Source: Paraflavitalea devenefica
GTDB lineage: Bacteria; Bacteroidota; Bacteroidia; Chitinophagales; Chitinophagaceae
NCBI RefSeq assembly: GCF_011759375.1
Contig: NZ_JAARML010000002.1
Span: 1,984,001-2,048,000 of the forward strand
Length of the DNA stretch: 64,000 nucleotides
Reading direction: 5' to 3'
In this document: positions 18,475 through 27,627 of the stretch, one piece after another
Layout of the letters: each line of letters starts with the position of its first letter
How positions within the stretch are numbered: the stretch's first letter is position 1
Position numbers and translations under genes: made by a program
The notes under the pieces: model-generated
Seen by the model: the letters and a program-made list of their open reading frames with translations, nothing else
The model's database searches: none
What the model was told of the DNA's origin: nothing

Positions 18475-19017
18475 ATGGGTAAGGGGAAAGCTAAAAGCAA
18501 TAATGAACAAAAGGATGACGCTTCAACGTCCAACACCAACCAGCAGGCCTCAACAGGCAAGGGCAATAACTACCAGGCTGGAGGGAATATCTACATCAAT
18601 GATCCCGGCACTGCCAACAGCCCCCAAGAAGAGGCTAAGCCGAAAAAATTAGATACCTGGCAAAAAGTGGTAGCCATCATCGTGGGTATTACTGCGATCA
18701 TTACATTCTTCTTTACGTTTCGGGAAAAAATGGGCTGGGTACCAGCTAAACAGGAAACCGTATTGCAGGATTCTATATTTGTTTCTGGTTTAATCAGGGA
18801 TTCGCTGACTGGTGAAGCAATCTCCAATGCCTGGGTTACCAGCGATCTTAAGCCTGGTGATACCATCCTTACAGCGAGCAACGGTACATTTGAATTATAT
18901 GTACCTGGAAAATCCGGCCAGAGTATTCGTATATATACCGGAGCCAAAAACTACCAGGAAAGGAACGAATACCATACACTTCCCAGGGCTATCGCCATTT
19001 ATCTGAACAAGAAATGA
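18475..19017 (+). CDS. small membrane anchor protein, first gene of the TPR operon
   Basis: A 180-residue protein not recognised as a known family. The N-terminal ~55 residues are polar and disordered (GKGKAKSNNEQKDDAS…) and contain the motif GNNYQAGGNIYIND. One transmembrane helix follows (KVVAIIVGITAIITFFFTF, about 63-82). The C-terminal ~80 residues form a carboxypeptidase-regulatory-like beta-sandwich (FVSGLIRDSLTGEAISNAWVTSDLKPG). The topology should be N-in, C-out, with the sandwich in the periplasm. Its stop overlaps the start of the next gene by ATGA, so translation is coupled to three large TPR proteins that carry a similar sandwich. It may be their membrane dock; this is inference. 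Confidence 0.7.
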   Translation: MGKGKAKSNNEQKDDASTSNTNQQASTGKGNNYQAGGNIYINDPGTANSPQEEAKPKKLDTWQKVVAIIVGITAIITFFFTFREKMGWVPAKQETVLQDSIFVSGLIRDSLTGEAISNAWVTSDLKPGDTILTASNGTFELYVPGKSGQSIRIYTGAKNYQERNEYHTLPRAIAIYLNKK

Positions 19018-21842
19018 AGCACTTCTTTTTCCTGGCCATACTACTGTTTCAATCATCCCTTTGGGCGGTTGCCCAGATCAACCTCAAAGGCATTGTAACC
19101 AATGACGGCTGCAACAATAGCTTAACGCATAAAGGTTGTAAAGTATTTCCGGCTGTTGGTATAAGTGTGGGTACTATGAATGATGTTACGGATGCCAATG
19201 GCCGTTTTGCTATCAGTCTGCCCGGGCAATACACACCCGGCAGTGAGGTCATTGCCCATGTTGAAGTACCCGGCCATTCCATTCACATGCCCCTGTATGG
19301 GAAATTCAACCTGCCCAATACCTTACTGGATGATGTATTTGAGCAACAGATCATCCTGCTGCCCAAAGGAAGCCTGAAGCATTTCACCAATGCTTCCATT
19401 GTGGCATTCATCAACAACATCTCCAAAAGGGAAAGTGAAAAAACAAAGATTGAAAAAGAAAAGGCGCTTAATAACTATGAGTATTACTTCAAAGAGTTTG
19501 CCGATTATCATGGTTTTACACCCAGGCAGGTAAAAGGATTGATAGACCAGTGGGCTGCTACCGACTCTGTAAAAAATGCTATTGGGGATAATTTGTTGCA
19601 GGCAGCCCGAAACTATTACCTGCAGGATTATAACAGAGCTTCCCTGTTTTATGAAAAGGCTGGGTTATTAGGCAAAAAAGATATTGCACAAGAAATACAG
19701 GAAGATGAAAAACGGAGGAATAGAATAATTGAGAAAATTGAAGCTGCGTGCAATGCTTTCCTATTGGCTGGAAATAGCGCATTTAAGGCCCTTAATTTTA
19801 AAAGAGCGATAGAGCAATATCATAAAGCTGATAGCATCATAACTTTGCCAAATTCACTGCAAAGAATATATGGCTCATTTATACACCTAAAATGGGAAAT
19901 AAGGGACGCGCTTGCGCCGGCATTATTTAATCAGGGTATTCGTATACAAAGCAATGAAGGGAATATTTTGCTAAGAGAGGCAGTAAGGCTTTATCGTATG
20001 GCGCTTAAGGACTATAATAAAAAAGATTTTCCGGAATTCTGGGCCAATACACAAAATAACCTCGGGAATGCCCTTGGGCATCAGGAAAACCGCACAGCAG
20101 GAAAGGAAGGAGTCATTTTGCTGGAACAGTCAGCTGCTGCTTACCATGCAGCACTTGAAGTGTATACTAAAAAAGACTTTCCTGAGCAATGGGCCAGTAC
20201 GCAACATAACCTTGGTATTACGTTTGCTGCCAGGGGTGCTCGTGCAAACGGCAGCGAAGTAACCGCTTTACTGGCACAAGCGATTAATCATTACTATGCA
20301 GCACTGGAAATCAGGACCAAAGAAAAGTTCCCGAAGGACTGGGCCGATACGCAGAATTGCCTCGGGGTTTTGCTTCAGGAGCAGGCAGATCGTATAGCAG
20401 GTAGCGAAGGCATCGCCCTGTTGAAACAATCGGAGGCAGTCTATCGGGCACTTCTTGAAGTCAGGACCAAAGAATCTTTTCCGCAAGCCTGGGCCTTAGT
20501 GCAGAATAACCTGGGAGTTACGCTTAAGCAACAGGGTCTTCGTATGGAGGGAGGTCAGGGAATTGCCTTGCTGGTCCAGGCAGAGCAGGCTTTTCGTGTG
20601 GCGCTTGAAGTGTATACTAAAGAAAATTTACCGCAAGACTGGGCCATGGCGCAGAATAACCTCGGATCTGTGCTTCATGAGCAAGCTACCCGGGTGGAAG
20701 GCAGTGAAAGTGTGATGCTGCTGGTACAGGCGATAGCAGCTTACCGGGCAGCCCTGGAAGTAAGGACCAAAAAAGAAGTACCGCAAGACTGGGCTAATAC
20801 ACAGAATAACCTCGGGTCTGCATTGCAGGATCAGGCAGATCTTATTGGAGGAGCTGAAGGTATGACTTTACTGACTCAGGCTGTGAATGCCTTTCAATCT
20901 ACGCTTGAAGTATATACCAGGGAACATTTACCGCAGGACTGGGCGCATGTACAGAATAATCTGGGAGATGCCTATAAGCTGCAGGCTATGTATGCGGAAG
21001 GCGTTGAAGATATTGCTTTATTAGCGAGATCAGTAGAATCTTACCGGGCGGCTCTTGAAGTACGGACCAAAAAAGATTTACCGCAGGAGTGGGCCAATAC
21101 ACAGAATAATCTTGGCAATGCGTTGGCTGAACAAGGCCTTCGTATGGATGATAGTGCCGAAGGAGTTGTTTTACAGGTACAGGCAATAGAAGCTTATCGT
21201 GCAGCACTGGAAGTTAGGACCAGAAAAGATTTTCCACAGGAGTGGGCTGGCCTGCAGCATAATATTGGAACCACACTCCATGAGCAGGCTCTCCTTACGG
21301 AAGGTGCTGAAGGAGTTGCTTTATTGGAGAAGGCAGTGCAGGCATATCGCGCGGCCCTTGAAATCAGGACCAGAAAGCATTTGCCACAAGGCTGGGCCGA
21401 TACACAGAATGGCCTTGCCAATACCCTGGCAGAACAAGGCCATCGAACGGAAGGCAGTGCAGGAATTGTTTTATTGACCCAGGCGGTAGAAGCCTATCAT
21501 GCAGCGCTTGAAGTTTTCATTAAAAAAAACTTCCCGCGTAATTGGGCTATGACTCAATGTAACCTTGGAGTTGCGCTTAACCAATTGGGCATTCGTAAAG
21601 GAGAGAACGGGGGAGCGGCCTTTTTGGAGCAGGCAGTAGAAGTCTTTAGTACTGCGCTGGAAGTTTACACCAAAAAAGATTTTCCGCTGTTGTGGGTTGA
21701 CATACAGAGCTCTTTAGGATTAATATATGAACACACCAGGCAATGGGCCCGCGCAAAGCAATGCTTTGAAAACATCCGCAGCTTCGATGCTGAATATGCT
21801 GATAAGAAAATCAAAGAAATCGAAAAACAAATGAAGTTATGA
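19014..21842 (+). CDS. exported TPR-array protein 1 of 3
   Basis: A 942-residue protein. A signal peptide is followed from about residue 22 by a carboxypeptidase-regulatory-like domain (INLKGIVTNDGCNN … GCKVFP … VTDANGRFAISLP), with two cysteines shared by all three paralogs. A helical region is next (SKRESEKTKIEKEKALNNYEYYFKEFADYHGF), then two short TPRs. About twelve tandem 50-residue units follow, of the form LPQDWAxTQNNLGxALxEQ…GxxLLxQAxxAYRAALEVxTKK. The Trp codons recur at 20040, 20190, 20340, and so on, every 150 bp with one 153-bp step. The C-terminus ends in QWARAKQCFENI and a charged helix. These are two-helix TPR-type repeats for protein binding; no enzymatic domain is present. The role is unknown. 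Confidence 0.8.
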   Translation: MKHFFFLAILLFQSSLWAVAQINLKGIVTNDGCNNSLTHKGCKVFPAVGISVGTMNDVTDANGRFAISLPGQYTPGSEVIAHVEVPGHSIHMPLYGKFNLPNTLLDDVFEQQIILLPKGSLKHFTNASIVAFINNISKRESEKTKIEKEKALNNYEYYFKEFADYHGFTPRQVKGLIDQWAATDSVKNAIGDNLLQAARNYYLQDYNRASLFYEKAGLLGKKDIAQEIQEDEKRRNRIIEKIEAACNAFLLAGNSAFKALNFKRAIEQYHKADSIITLPNSLQRIYGSFIHLKWEIRDALAPALFNQGIRIQSNEGNILLREAVRLYRMALKDYNKKDFPEFWANTQNNLGNALGHQENRTAGKEGVILLEQSAAAYHAALEVYTKKDFPEQWASTQHNLGITFAARGARANGSEVTALLAQAINHYYAALEIRTKEKFPKDWADTQNCLGVLLQEQADRIAGSEGIALLKQSEAVYRALLEVRTKESFPQAWALVQNNLGVTLKQQGLRMEGGQGIALLVQAEQAFRVALEVYTKENLPQDWAMAQNNLGSVLHEQATRVEGSESVMLLVQAIAAYRAALEVRTKKEVPQDWANTQNNLGSALQDQADLIGGAEGMTLLTQAVNAFQSTLEVYTREHLPQDWAHVQNNLGDAYKLQAMYAEGVEDIALLARSVESYRAALEVRTKKDLPQEWANTQNNLGNALAEQGLRMDDSAEGVVLQVQAIEAYRAALEVRTRKDFPQEWAGLQHNIGTTLHEQALLTEGAEGVALLEKAVQAYRAALEIRTRKHLPQGWADTQNGLANTLAEQGHRTEGSAGIVLLTQAVEAYHAALEVFIKKNFPRNWAMTQCNLGVALNQLGIRKGENGGAAFLEQAVEVFSTALEVYTKKDFPLLWVDIQSSLGLIYEHTRQWARAKQCFENIRSFDAEYADKKIKEIEKQMKL
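19929..21842 (+). repeat. 150-bp coding repeat array 1
   Basis: About twelve direct repeats within TPR protein 1, each starting near the TGG(G) of the 'DWA' codons. TGG occurs at 20040, 20190, 20340, 20490, 20640, 20790, 20940, 21090, 21243, 21393, 21543 and 21693. All steps are 150 bp except one of 153 bp. Confidence 0.85.
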
Positions 21843-24514
21843 AACCTTGCTATTGCCTGCTGGTCCTTTCATTGTTCGCAACGTCCGGGGCGGTTGGGCA
21901 GGTCAACCTCAAAGGCATTGTAACCAATGACGGCTGCAACAATGGCTTAAAGCACAAGGATTGCAAAGTGTTTCCAGGTGTAAGGGTAAGTGTGGGTGCC
22001 ATGGGCGATGTAACCGATGCCAACGGTCGCTTTGCCATCAACCTGCCTGCGCAATACACACCTGGTAGTGAGGTCATTGCCAGTGTAGATATATCCGGTT
22101 ACGCCATCCACATGCCCCTATATGGAAAATTCAACCTGCCCAATGCCTTACTGGATGATGTATTTGAACAACAGATCATTGTATTGCCCAAAGGGAGCCT
22201 GAAGCATTTTACCAATGAAGCTATTGTGGCGTTTATTAGGGGCATATCCAAAAGAGAAAGCGAAATAGCGAAAACGAAAAAAGAAGCATCGCTCAATGAC
22301 TATGCCTTCTATTTTAAAGAGTTTGCCGATTACCACGGCTTTACACCCGATGAGGTAAAAGAATTAATAGACAAATGGGCCAATACCGATTCTGTAAAAA
22401 ATGCCATCGACAATTTTGAGCTGCAGGGAGCCCGGCATTACTATTTGAAAAACTTCCTGCAGGCAGCCGCCAATTATGAAAAGGCCGGCGACCTGGGTGA
22501 AGAGCATAGCAGGAACGAACAACATAAAACACAAAAACAGGTAAAAAGAACCATTGAAGCCATTGAGGATGCTTACAACAACTATATGCTCGCCGGCAAT
22601 AGCGCTTGGGCTGCCTATGATTTTAAAAGTGCTATACGGGCATTTCAAAAAGCTGAAAGGGTAGTGATGTTGCCCGATTCCTCGCGGAAATTTCATGGTT
22701 CTTTTGAGATCAGTAAGTGGGAGGTAAGGGAGTTGCTAGCGGGTGCTTATTTTGAAGAAGGTATCCGTGCAAAAGGCAGTGAAGGAAATGTATTGCTGAA
22801 AAAATCCGTAGATGTCTTTCGTGCGGCGATCACCCCGGCTAATAAAGCAAACGTGCCTTATTACTGGGCAGTCATGCAAGGTAATTTAGGAGGCGTGCTT
22901 AAAGAACAGGGTATGCGTTCAACGGGCAGGAGTGCAAGGGAATTATTTGAGCAGTCAATGGCTGCCTACCGGTCATCGCTGGAGATCCATACCCGGAAAG
23001 ACTGGCCGTTTGCCTGGGCAATGGCGCAGGATAACCTGGGCCTTGTGCTGCAGGAACTGGCAATGCGCATGCCCGGCAATGAAGGGAAAATATTATTAAC
23101 GCAATCGGTAGCTGCTCATCGGGCTGCATTGGAAGTCGACACGGAAAAGGAATTACCACAACATTGGGCGCTCACACAAACTAACCTGGGTGCTGCATTG
23201 CTGGCGCAGGCAGAGCAGTCTGAAAATCAGGAGGCTGCTGCTTTACTGATACAGGCCGAAGCGGCCTGCCGGGCTGCACTGAAAATAGTTACTAGAAACA
23301 ACTTTTCGCAGGATTGGGCGCTCACACAGCATAACCTGGGCGCCATACTGAAAGCACAGGCTATACAGGCAAAAGAGGCAGGGGCAAACGCTTTGCTGCA
23401 ACAGGCAGTGACAGCTTATCGTGCAGCGCTGGAGATAAGGACAAAAGAGGAAACGCCGCAGGACTGGGCCAAAACACACAATGATCTCGGGACTGCCTTG
23501 GTAGAACAGGCGGAGCGTTCCCCGGGCAGTGAAGCTGTCAGTTTGTTGGCGCAGGCGGCAACCACTTTTCAGGCAGCCCTGGAAATCTTTACTAAAGCCG
23601 ATCTGCCGCAATACTGGGCCATGACGCAGTGCAACCTGGGCGTCGTGCTGCAGGAGCAGGGTGAACGTCTTGAAGGTAGTGAGGGTATCGCTTTACTGGT
23701 ACGGTCGGTTGCTGTCTTTCGCGCAGCACTACAAGTTTATACCAAAGAGGACCTGCCGCAGGATTGGGCACTCTGTCAAATGAACCTCGGGAACAGTCTT
23801 CAAAAACAAGGCAGCCGTACAGCAGGGAATGAAGGGGTCGTTTTATTGGAGCAGTCGGTAACTGCCTTCCGGGCAGCGCTGGAAATCTATACCAAAGAAT
23901 TCCTGCCGCAGGATTGGGCCAGCGTGCAGCATAATCTCGGTGTGGCACTTTGGGAACAGGGGGGGCGCACGGCAGATGATAAGGGAATTATTTTATTGAA
24001 ACAGGCGGCAGATGCATTCCAGGCTACTTCAGCGGTATTTACTAAAAAAGACTACCCGGTATATTGGGCCGGTAATCAAAATAGCCTGGGCGGTGTACTT
24101 TATGAGCATGCCATGCGCGCCTGGGATAGCGAAGGGATTGTTTTATCTGCAAAGGCTATAAAAGCCTTTCAGTCTGCATTGGAAGTGATCACCCGACAAG
24201 AACAACCACAGGATTGGGCCAGGACGCAGGTTAACCTGGGAGTGGCTTTACATGATCTTGGTATACGCAGGCAGGATAGCTCACGCGTTGCTTTATTGGT
24301 GCAGGCAGAGCAGGCTTACCGCAAAGCGCTGGAGGTATTCACTAAAGAGGGATTTTCGCGCTATTGGGCCCATACGTTGCCCAAATTAGCCCTGCTCTAT
24401 GAACAAACAAAGCAATGGGCCAAAGCAAAACAATGTTATGAACAGATCCGCTACCTGTACCCGGAAGAGGTTCAAAAGAAAATCAAAGAAATAGAAAAAC
24501 AAATGAAACAATGA
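21839..24514 (+). CDS. exported TPR-array protein 2 of 3
   Basis: An 891-residue paralog of its neighbours with the same order: signal peptide (SLFATSGAVGQ), sandwich domain with the NDGCNNGLKHKDCKVFP cysteines, and the FADYHGFTPDEVKELIDKW helical module. These are followed by eleven 50-residue TPR-like units and a C-terminal YEQTKQWAKAKQCYEQIR helix. Here the repeat period is exactly 150 bp from 22865 to 24365 without an indel. It starts by ATGA overlap with protein 1, and protein 3 starts by ATGA overlap with it. The exported location is inferred from the signal peptide; the ligand is unknown. Confidence 0.8.
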   Translation: MKPCYCLLVLSLFATSGAVGQVNLKGIVTNDGCNNGLKHKDCKVFPGVRVSVGAMGDVTDANGRFAINLPAQYTPGSEVIASVDISGYAIHMPLYGKFNLPNALLDDVFEQQIIVLPKGSLKHFTNEAIVAFIRGISKRESEIAKTKKEASLNDYAFYFKEFADYHGFTPDEVKELIDKWANTDSVKNAIDNFELQGARHYYLKNFLQAAANYEKAGDLGEEHSRNEQHKTQKQVKRTIEAIEDAYNNYMLAGNSAWAAYDFKSAIRAFQKAERVVMLPDSSRKFHGSFEISKWEVRELLAGAYFEEGIRAKGSEGNVLLKKSVDVFRAAITPANKANVPYYWAVMQGNLGGVLKEQGMRSTGRSARELFEQSMAAYRSSLEIHTRKDWPFAWAMAQDNLGLVLQELAMRMPGNEGKILLTQSVAAHRAALEVDTEKELPQHWALTQTNLGAALLAQAEQSENQEAAALLIQAEAACRAALKIVTRNNFSQDWALTQHNLGAILKAQAIQAKEAGANALLQQAVTAYRAALEIRTKEETPQDWAKTHNDLGTALVEQAERSPGSEAVSLLAQAATTFQAALEIFTKADLPQYWAMTQCNLGVVLQEQGERLEGSEGIALLVRSVAVFRAALQVYTKEDLPQDWALCQMNLGNSLQKQGSRTAGNEGVVLLEQSVTAFRAALEIYTKEFLPQDWASVQHNLGVALWEQGGRTADDKGIILLKQAADAFQATSAVFTKKDYPVYWAGNQNSLGGVLYEHAMRAWDSEGIVLSAKAIKAFQSALEVITRQEQPQDWARTQVNLGVALHDLGIRRQDSSRVALLVQAEQAYRKALEVFTKEGFSRYWAHTLPKLALLYEQTKQWAKAKQCYEQIRYLYPEEVQKKIKEIEKQMKQ
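22865..24400 (+). repeat. 150-bp coding repeat array 2
   Basis: Trp codons of the 'WA' motif fall at 22865, 23015, 23165, 23315, 23465, 23615, 23765, 23915, 24065, 24215 and 24365, an exact 150-bp period over eleven units. Confidence 0.88.
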
Positions 24515-27495
24515 AGCCCCTCCTTTACCTAATCATATTGTTGTTTCAATCATCTCTTTGGGCGGTTGCCCAGATCAACCTCAAAGGCATCATAACCAAT
24601 GACGGCTGCAACAATGGCTTAAAACACAAAGATTGTAAAGTGTTTCCAAATGTCAGGGTAAGTGTAGGTTCCATGAGCGATGTAACAGACGTCAATGGCC
24701 GCTTTGCTATCAACCTGCCGCTGCAATACACGCCCGGTAGCGAGGTCATTGCCCATGTAGAGGTGCCCGGCCATTCCATCCACATGCCCTTGTATGGAAA
24801 ATTCAACCTGCCCAATACCTTGCTCGATGATGTATTTGAGCAGCAGATCATACTATTGCCCAAAGGGAGCCTGAAGCATTTTACCAATACGGTCATCATT
24901 GCATTTATTAACAACATATCGAAAAGAGAAATCGAAAAACTAAAAGCTGAAAAAGAAAGGGCATTCAACGACTATGGGCACTATTTTAAAGAATTTGCCG
25001 ATTATCATGGCTTTACAGCAATGAGGGTTAAAGAATTAATTGATCAATGGGTTGAAACTGATACTGTAAAAAATGCCATCAATGATTGGATGTTGCAGGG
25101 AGCCAGGGATTACTACCTGCGAAACTTCATTCAATCTTCTGTATATTATGAAAAGGCTGCCAGGTTAAAGGGTGAAGTTGTTGAAGAACAATTGAAAGAG
25201 GCAGATAACCTCCTGAAAAAAAATGCAGCAGGGATCGGGGTTGTCTGTTATGCTTTTTTTCTTGCCGGTAACAGCGCCAGTGAAGCCTATGATTTTAAAA
25301 GGGCTATAAGAATGTATACTATGGCTGATAGCGTGATCACGTTGCCCGATTCGCTGCAAAGCATTTACGGTTCTTATAAGGAAGAAAAATGTGAAGTGGG
25401 GATAGCGCTTGCCACAGCTTTATGTGATGAAGGTATTCGTACAGAAAGTGGTGAAGGAATAAAATTATTAACGCAGGCGGTTGCTACTTGTCACACAGTG
25501 CTGGAATATTATAGCAGGAAAGATTATCCCGACGATTGGGCCAGAGCACAACATATACTGGGGAATATATATAAGGAATTGGGGAGCCGGATGATTGGAA
25601 GTAAAGGAGCAGCTTTATTGACTCAATCTGAAGCTGTCTTTCGGTCAGTGTTGGAAATCAGAACCAGGATTCGTAATCCGGAGGCTTGGGCTACTACTCA
25701 GAATAATCTGGGAACTACATTTTATGAGAAAGGAATCCGGATAGAAGGAAACCGTGGAGCTGCTTTATTGGTACAGTCCTTAGTAGCTTTCCGGGCAGCT
25801 ATGGAGGTATATACCCTAAAGAAGCAGCCGGTCCAATGGGCTATAATACAGTTTAATATAGGGAATGTTTTTAGAGTGCAGGGATTACGTATGGCGAATC
25901 ATGAAGGCGATACGCTATTGGCCCGGTCGGTCGCTACCTATCATGCAGCATTGGAAATATTTACTAAAAAAGATGACCCGGAGCGATGGGCTAGCATACA
26001 AAGTAATCTGGCCCTTACGCTTAAAGAACAAGGAAAACGCTTCCCCAAAGGCGAAAGAGGTATTTTATTAGCAAAGTCGGTAAATGCCTGTCGCGCGGCG
26101 TTGGAAATTGTAACGAGAGAAAGCCTGCCGCAGCAATGGGTATTAACACACATCAATCTTAGCGTTGCCCTTCTTGAACTGGCAGATCTGATGGATGGCA
26201 ATGAGAAAAGGCGTTTGCTAGAACAGTCGGCAGATGCTTGTCGTGCGGCGCTAGAAATGGTATCCAGGGAAAACTCGCCGCAATATTGGGCCCAGGCACA
26301 GGTACATCTGGGACTTGCACACAATGGACTGGCACTTTTAATGAAAGATGCCAAAGTAGTAATAGACTTATTGAAACAGGCGGTGAACAATTACCAAGCG
26401 GGGCTGCAAATACTGACGAAAGAGGATTTGCCACAGTTATGGGCATTTGCACAAACCAACCTGGCTTCCATACTGTATGAGTTGGGGACACGTACGGCAA
26501 GAAATGAAGGTGACACTTTAATAGAACAGGCAGCTCTTGCCTGTCGCGGTGCACTGGAAATATATACTAAAAAAGATCAGCCGAGACAATGGGCGATGTT
26601 GCTAAACAATCTGGCTGTTATACTTTGTGAGCAAGGGAGCCGTAGAATTGGCGATGAAAGCATCACTTTATTACAAAAGTCCGTGGCTGTCTGTTACGAA
26701 GCATTGGAAGTACAAACCAGAAAGCACTTGCCTATAGAGTGGGGCCTGACACAAAAAAATCTGGGGAAAGCACTTTTGGAATTGGCAGCTCGAATAAGCG
26801 ACAGCAGCTTTGCAAAAACCTTGTTGACAAAATCGGCGGATTCTTACTGTGCCGCGCTGGAAGTGTATACCAAACAGGATATGGCACGGGAATGGGCTTT
26901 AATGCAGCATGAAATGGGAGCTGCCTTGATGGGAAAAGCGCTTCTGACTAGGGATAGTGAAAGTATTTATTTATGGGCACAATCAGCAGCGGCTTTTCAC
27001 CTGGCCTTGGAAGTGTATACCAGAAAAGACCTGCCAGAGCAATGGGCGGGAATGCACAACAACCTGGCCTATGTACTAAAAGAGCAGGGGATTAGAACCG
27101 GTGGTACGGAAGGGGATGTCTTATTAGAGCGGTCTGTAATAGCTTGCCATGCAGCATTGGAGATATTTACCAAAAAAGACTTTCCAAAGGGATGGGCAAC
27201 AGCACAACATAACCTGGGGTTAACTTTTAAAGAACAAGGGATTCGAATGGACGGAGATAAAGGAAGAGCTTTATTGGCGCAGGCTGAACAGGCTTATCTG
27301 AGAGCATTGGAAACCGTTACAAAAAATGAAGAAGTAGGATTATGGGTCATGATTTATGTAAACCTGGGAACATTGCATGAACATACAAGGCAATGGACAA
27401 AGGCAAAGCAGTGCTATGAAAAACTCCGCGAATTATTTCCTGAAGAAGCCGCAACAAAAATTAAGGAAATAGAAGAACAAATAAAACAACAATAA
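24511..27495 (+). CDS. exported TPR-array protein 3 of 3
   Basis: A 994-residue third paralog: signal peptide (LLFQSSLWAVAQ, nearly identical to protein 1), sandwich domain with the two conserved cysteines, helical module, and thirteen 50-residue units ending in YEKLRELFPEEAATKIKEIEEQ. Its repeats are more diverged than those of the first two, and its codons are visibly more AT-rich (many TTA, ATA, AAA). That suggests a different age or origin for the array. It is the last gene of the coupled operon; no effector, nuclease, protease or NTPase gene follows. It could be a binding scaffold or receptor. Confidence 0.78.
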   Translation: MKPLLYLIILLFQSSLWAVAQINLKGIITNDGCNNGLKHKDCKVFPNVRVSVGSMSDVTDVNGRFAINLPLQYTPGSEVIAHVEVPGHSIHMPLYGKFNLPNTLLDDVFEQQIILLPKGSLKHFTNTVIIAFINNISKREIEKLKAEKERAFNDYGHYFKEFADYHGFTAMRVKELIDQWVETDTVKNAINDWMLQGARDYYLRNFIQSSVYYEKAARLKGEVVEEQLKEADNLLKKNAAGIGVVCYAFFLAGNSASEAYDFKRAIRMYTMADSVITLPDSLQSIYGSYKEEKCEVGIALATALCDEGIRTESGEGIKLLTQAVATCHTVLEYYSRKDYPDDWARAQHILGNIYKELGSRMIGSKGAALLTQSEAVFRSVLEIRTRIRNPEAWATTQNNLGTTFYEKGIRIEGNRGAALLVQSLVAFRAAMEVYTLKKQPVQWAIIQFNIGNVFRVQGLRMANHEGDTLLARSVATYHAALEIFTKKDDPERWASIQSNLALTLKEQGKRFPKGERGILLAKSVNACRAALEIVTRESLPQQWVLTHINLSVALLELADLMDGNEKRRLLEQSADACRAALEMVSRENSPQYWAQAQVHLGLAHNGLALLMKDAKVVIDLLKQAVNNYQAGLQILTKEDLPQLWAFAQTNLASILYELGTRTARNEGDTLIEQAALACRGALEIYTKKDQPRQWAMLLNNLAVILCEQGSRRIGDESITLLQKSVAVCYEALEVQTRKHLPIEWGLTQKNLGKALLELAARISDSSFAKTLLTKSADSYCAALEVYTKQDMAREWALMQHEMGAALMGKALLTRDSESIYLWAQSAAAFHLALEVYTRKDLPEQWAGMHNNLAYVLKEQGIRTGGTEGDVLLERSVIACHAALEIFTKKDFPKGWATAQHNLGLTFKEQGIRMDGDKGRALLAQAEQAYLRALETVTKNEEVGLWVMIYVNLGTLHEHTRQWTKAKQCYEKLRELFPEEAATKIKEIEEQIKQQ
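25537..27380 (+). repeat. 150-bp coding repeat array 3
   Basis: Trp codons recur from 25537 to 27343. Ten of the twelve steps are 150 bp; the steps 26287-26440 and 26740-26893 are 153 bp, i.e. single-residue insertions. Confidence 0.85.
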
Positions 27496-27627
27496 CTGTT
27501 ACCCCACTGCCTCACCACTAACCGCTAAAACCTAACCGCTAATTCTTAACCATTACCTTTTTCTAATAATTTTCTATATCTTAGACACCCATAACCCTGT
27601 TAACCATACTCAACCACCTAACTACAC

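Noticed and set aside
20040..27343. CRISPR-like or satellite interpretation of the 150-bp repeats
   Set aside because: The repeats are in frame, diverge at third-codon and surface positions and lack spacers; they encode TPR-like units.
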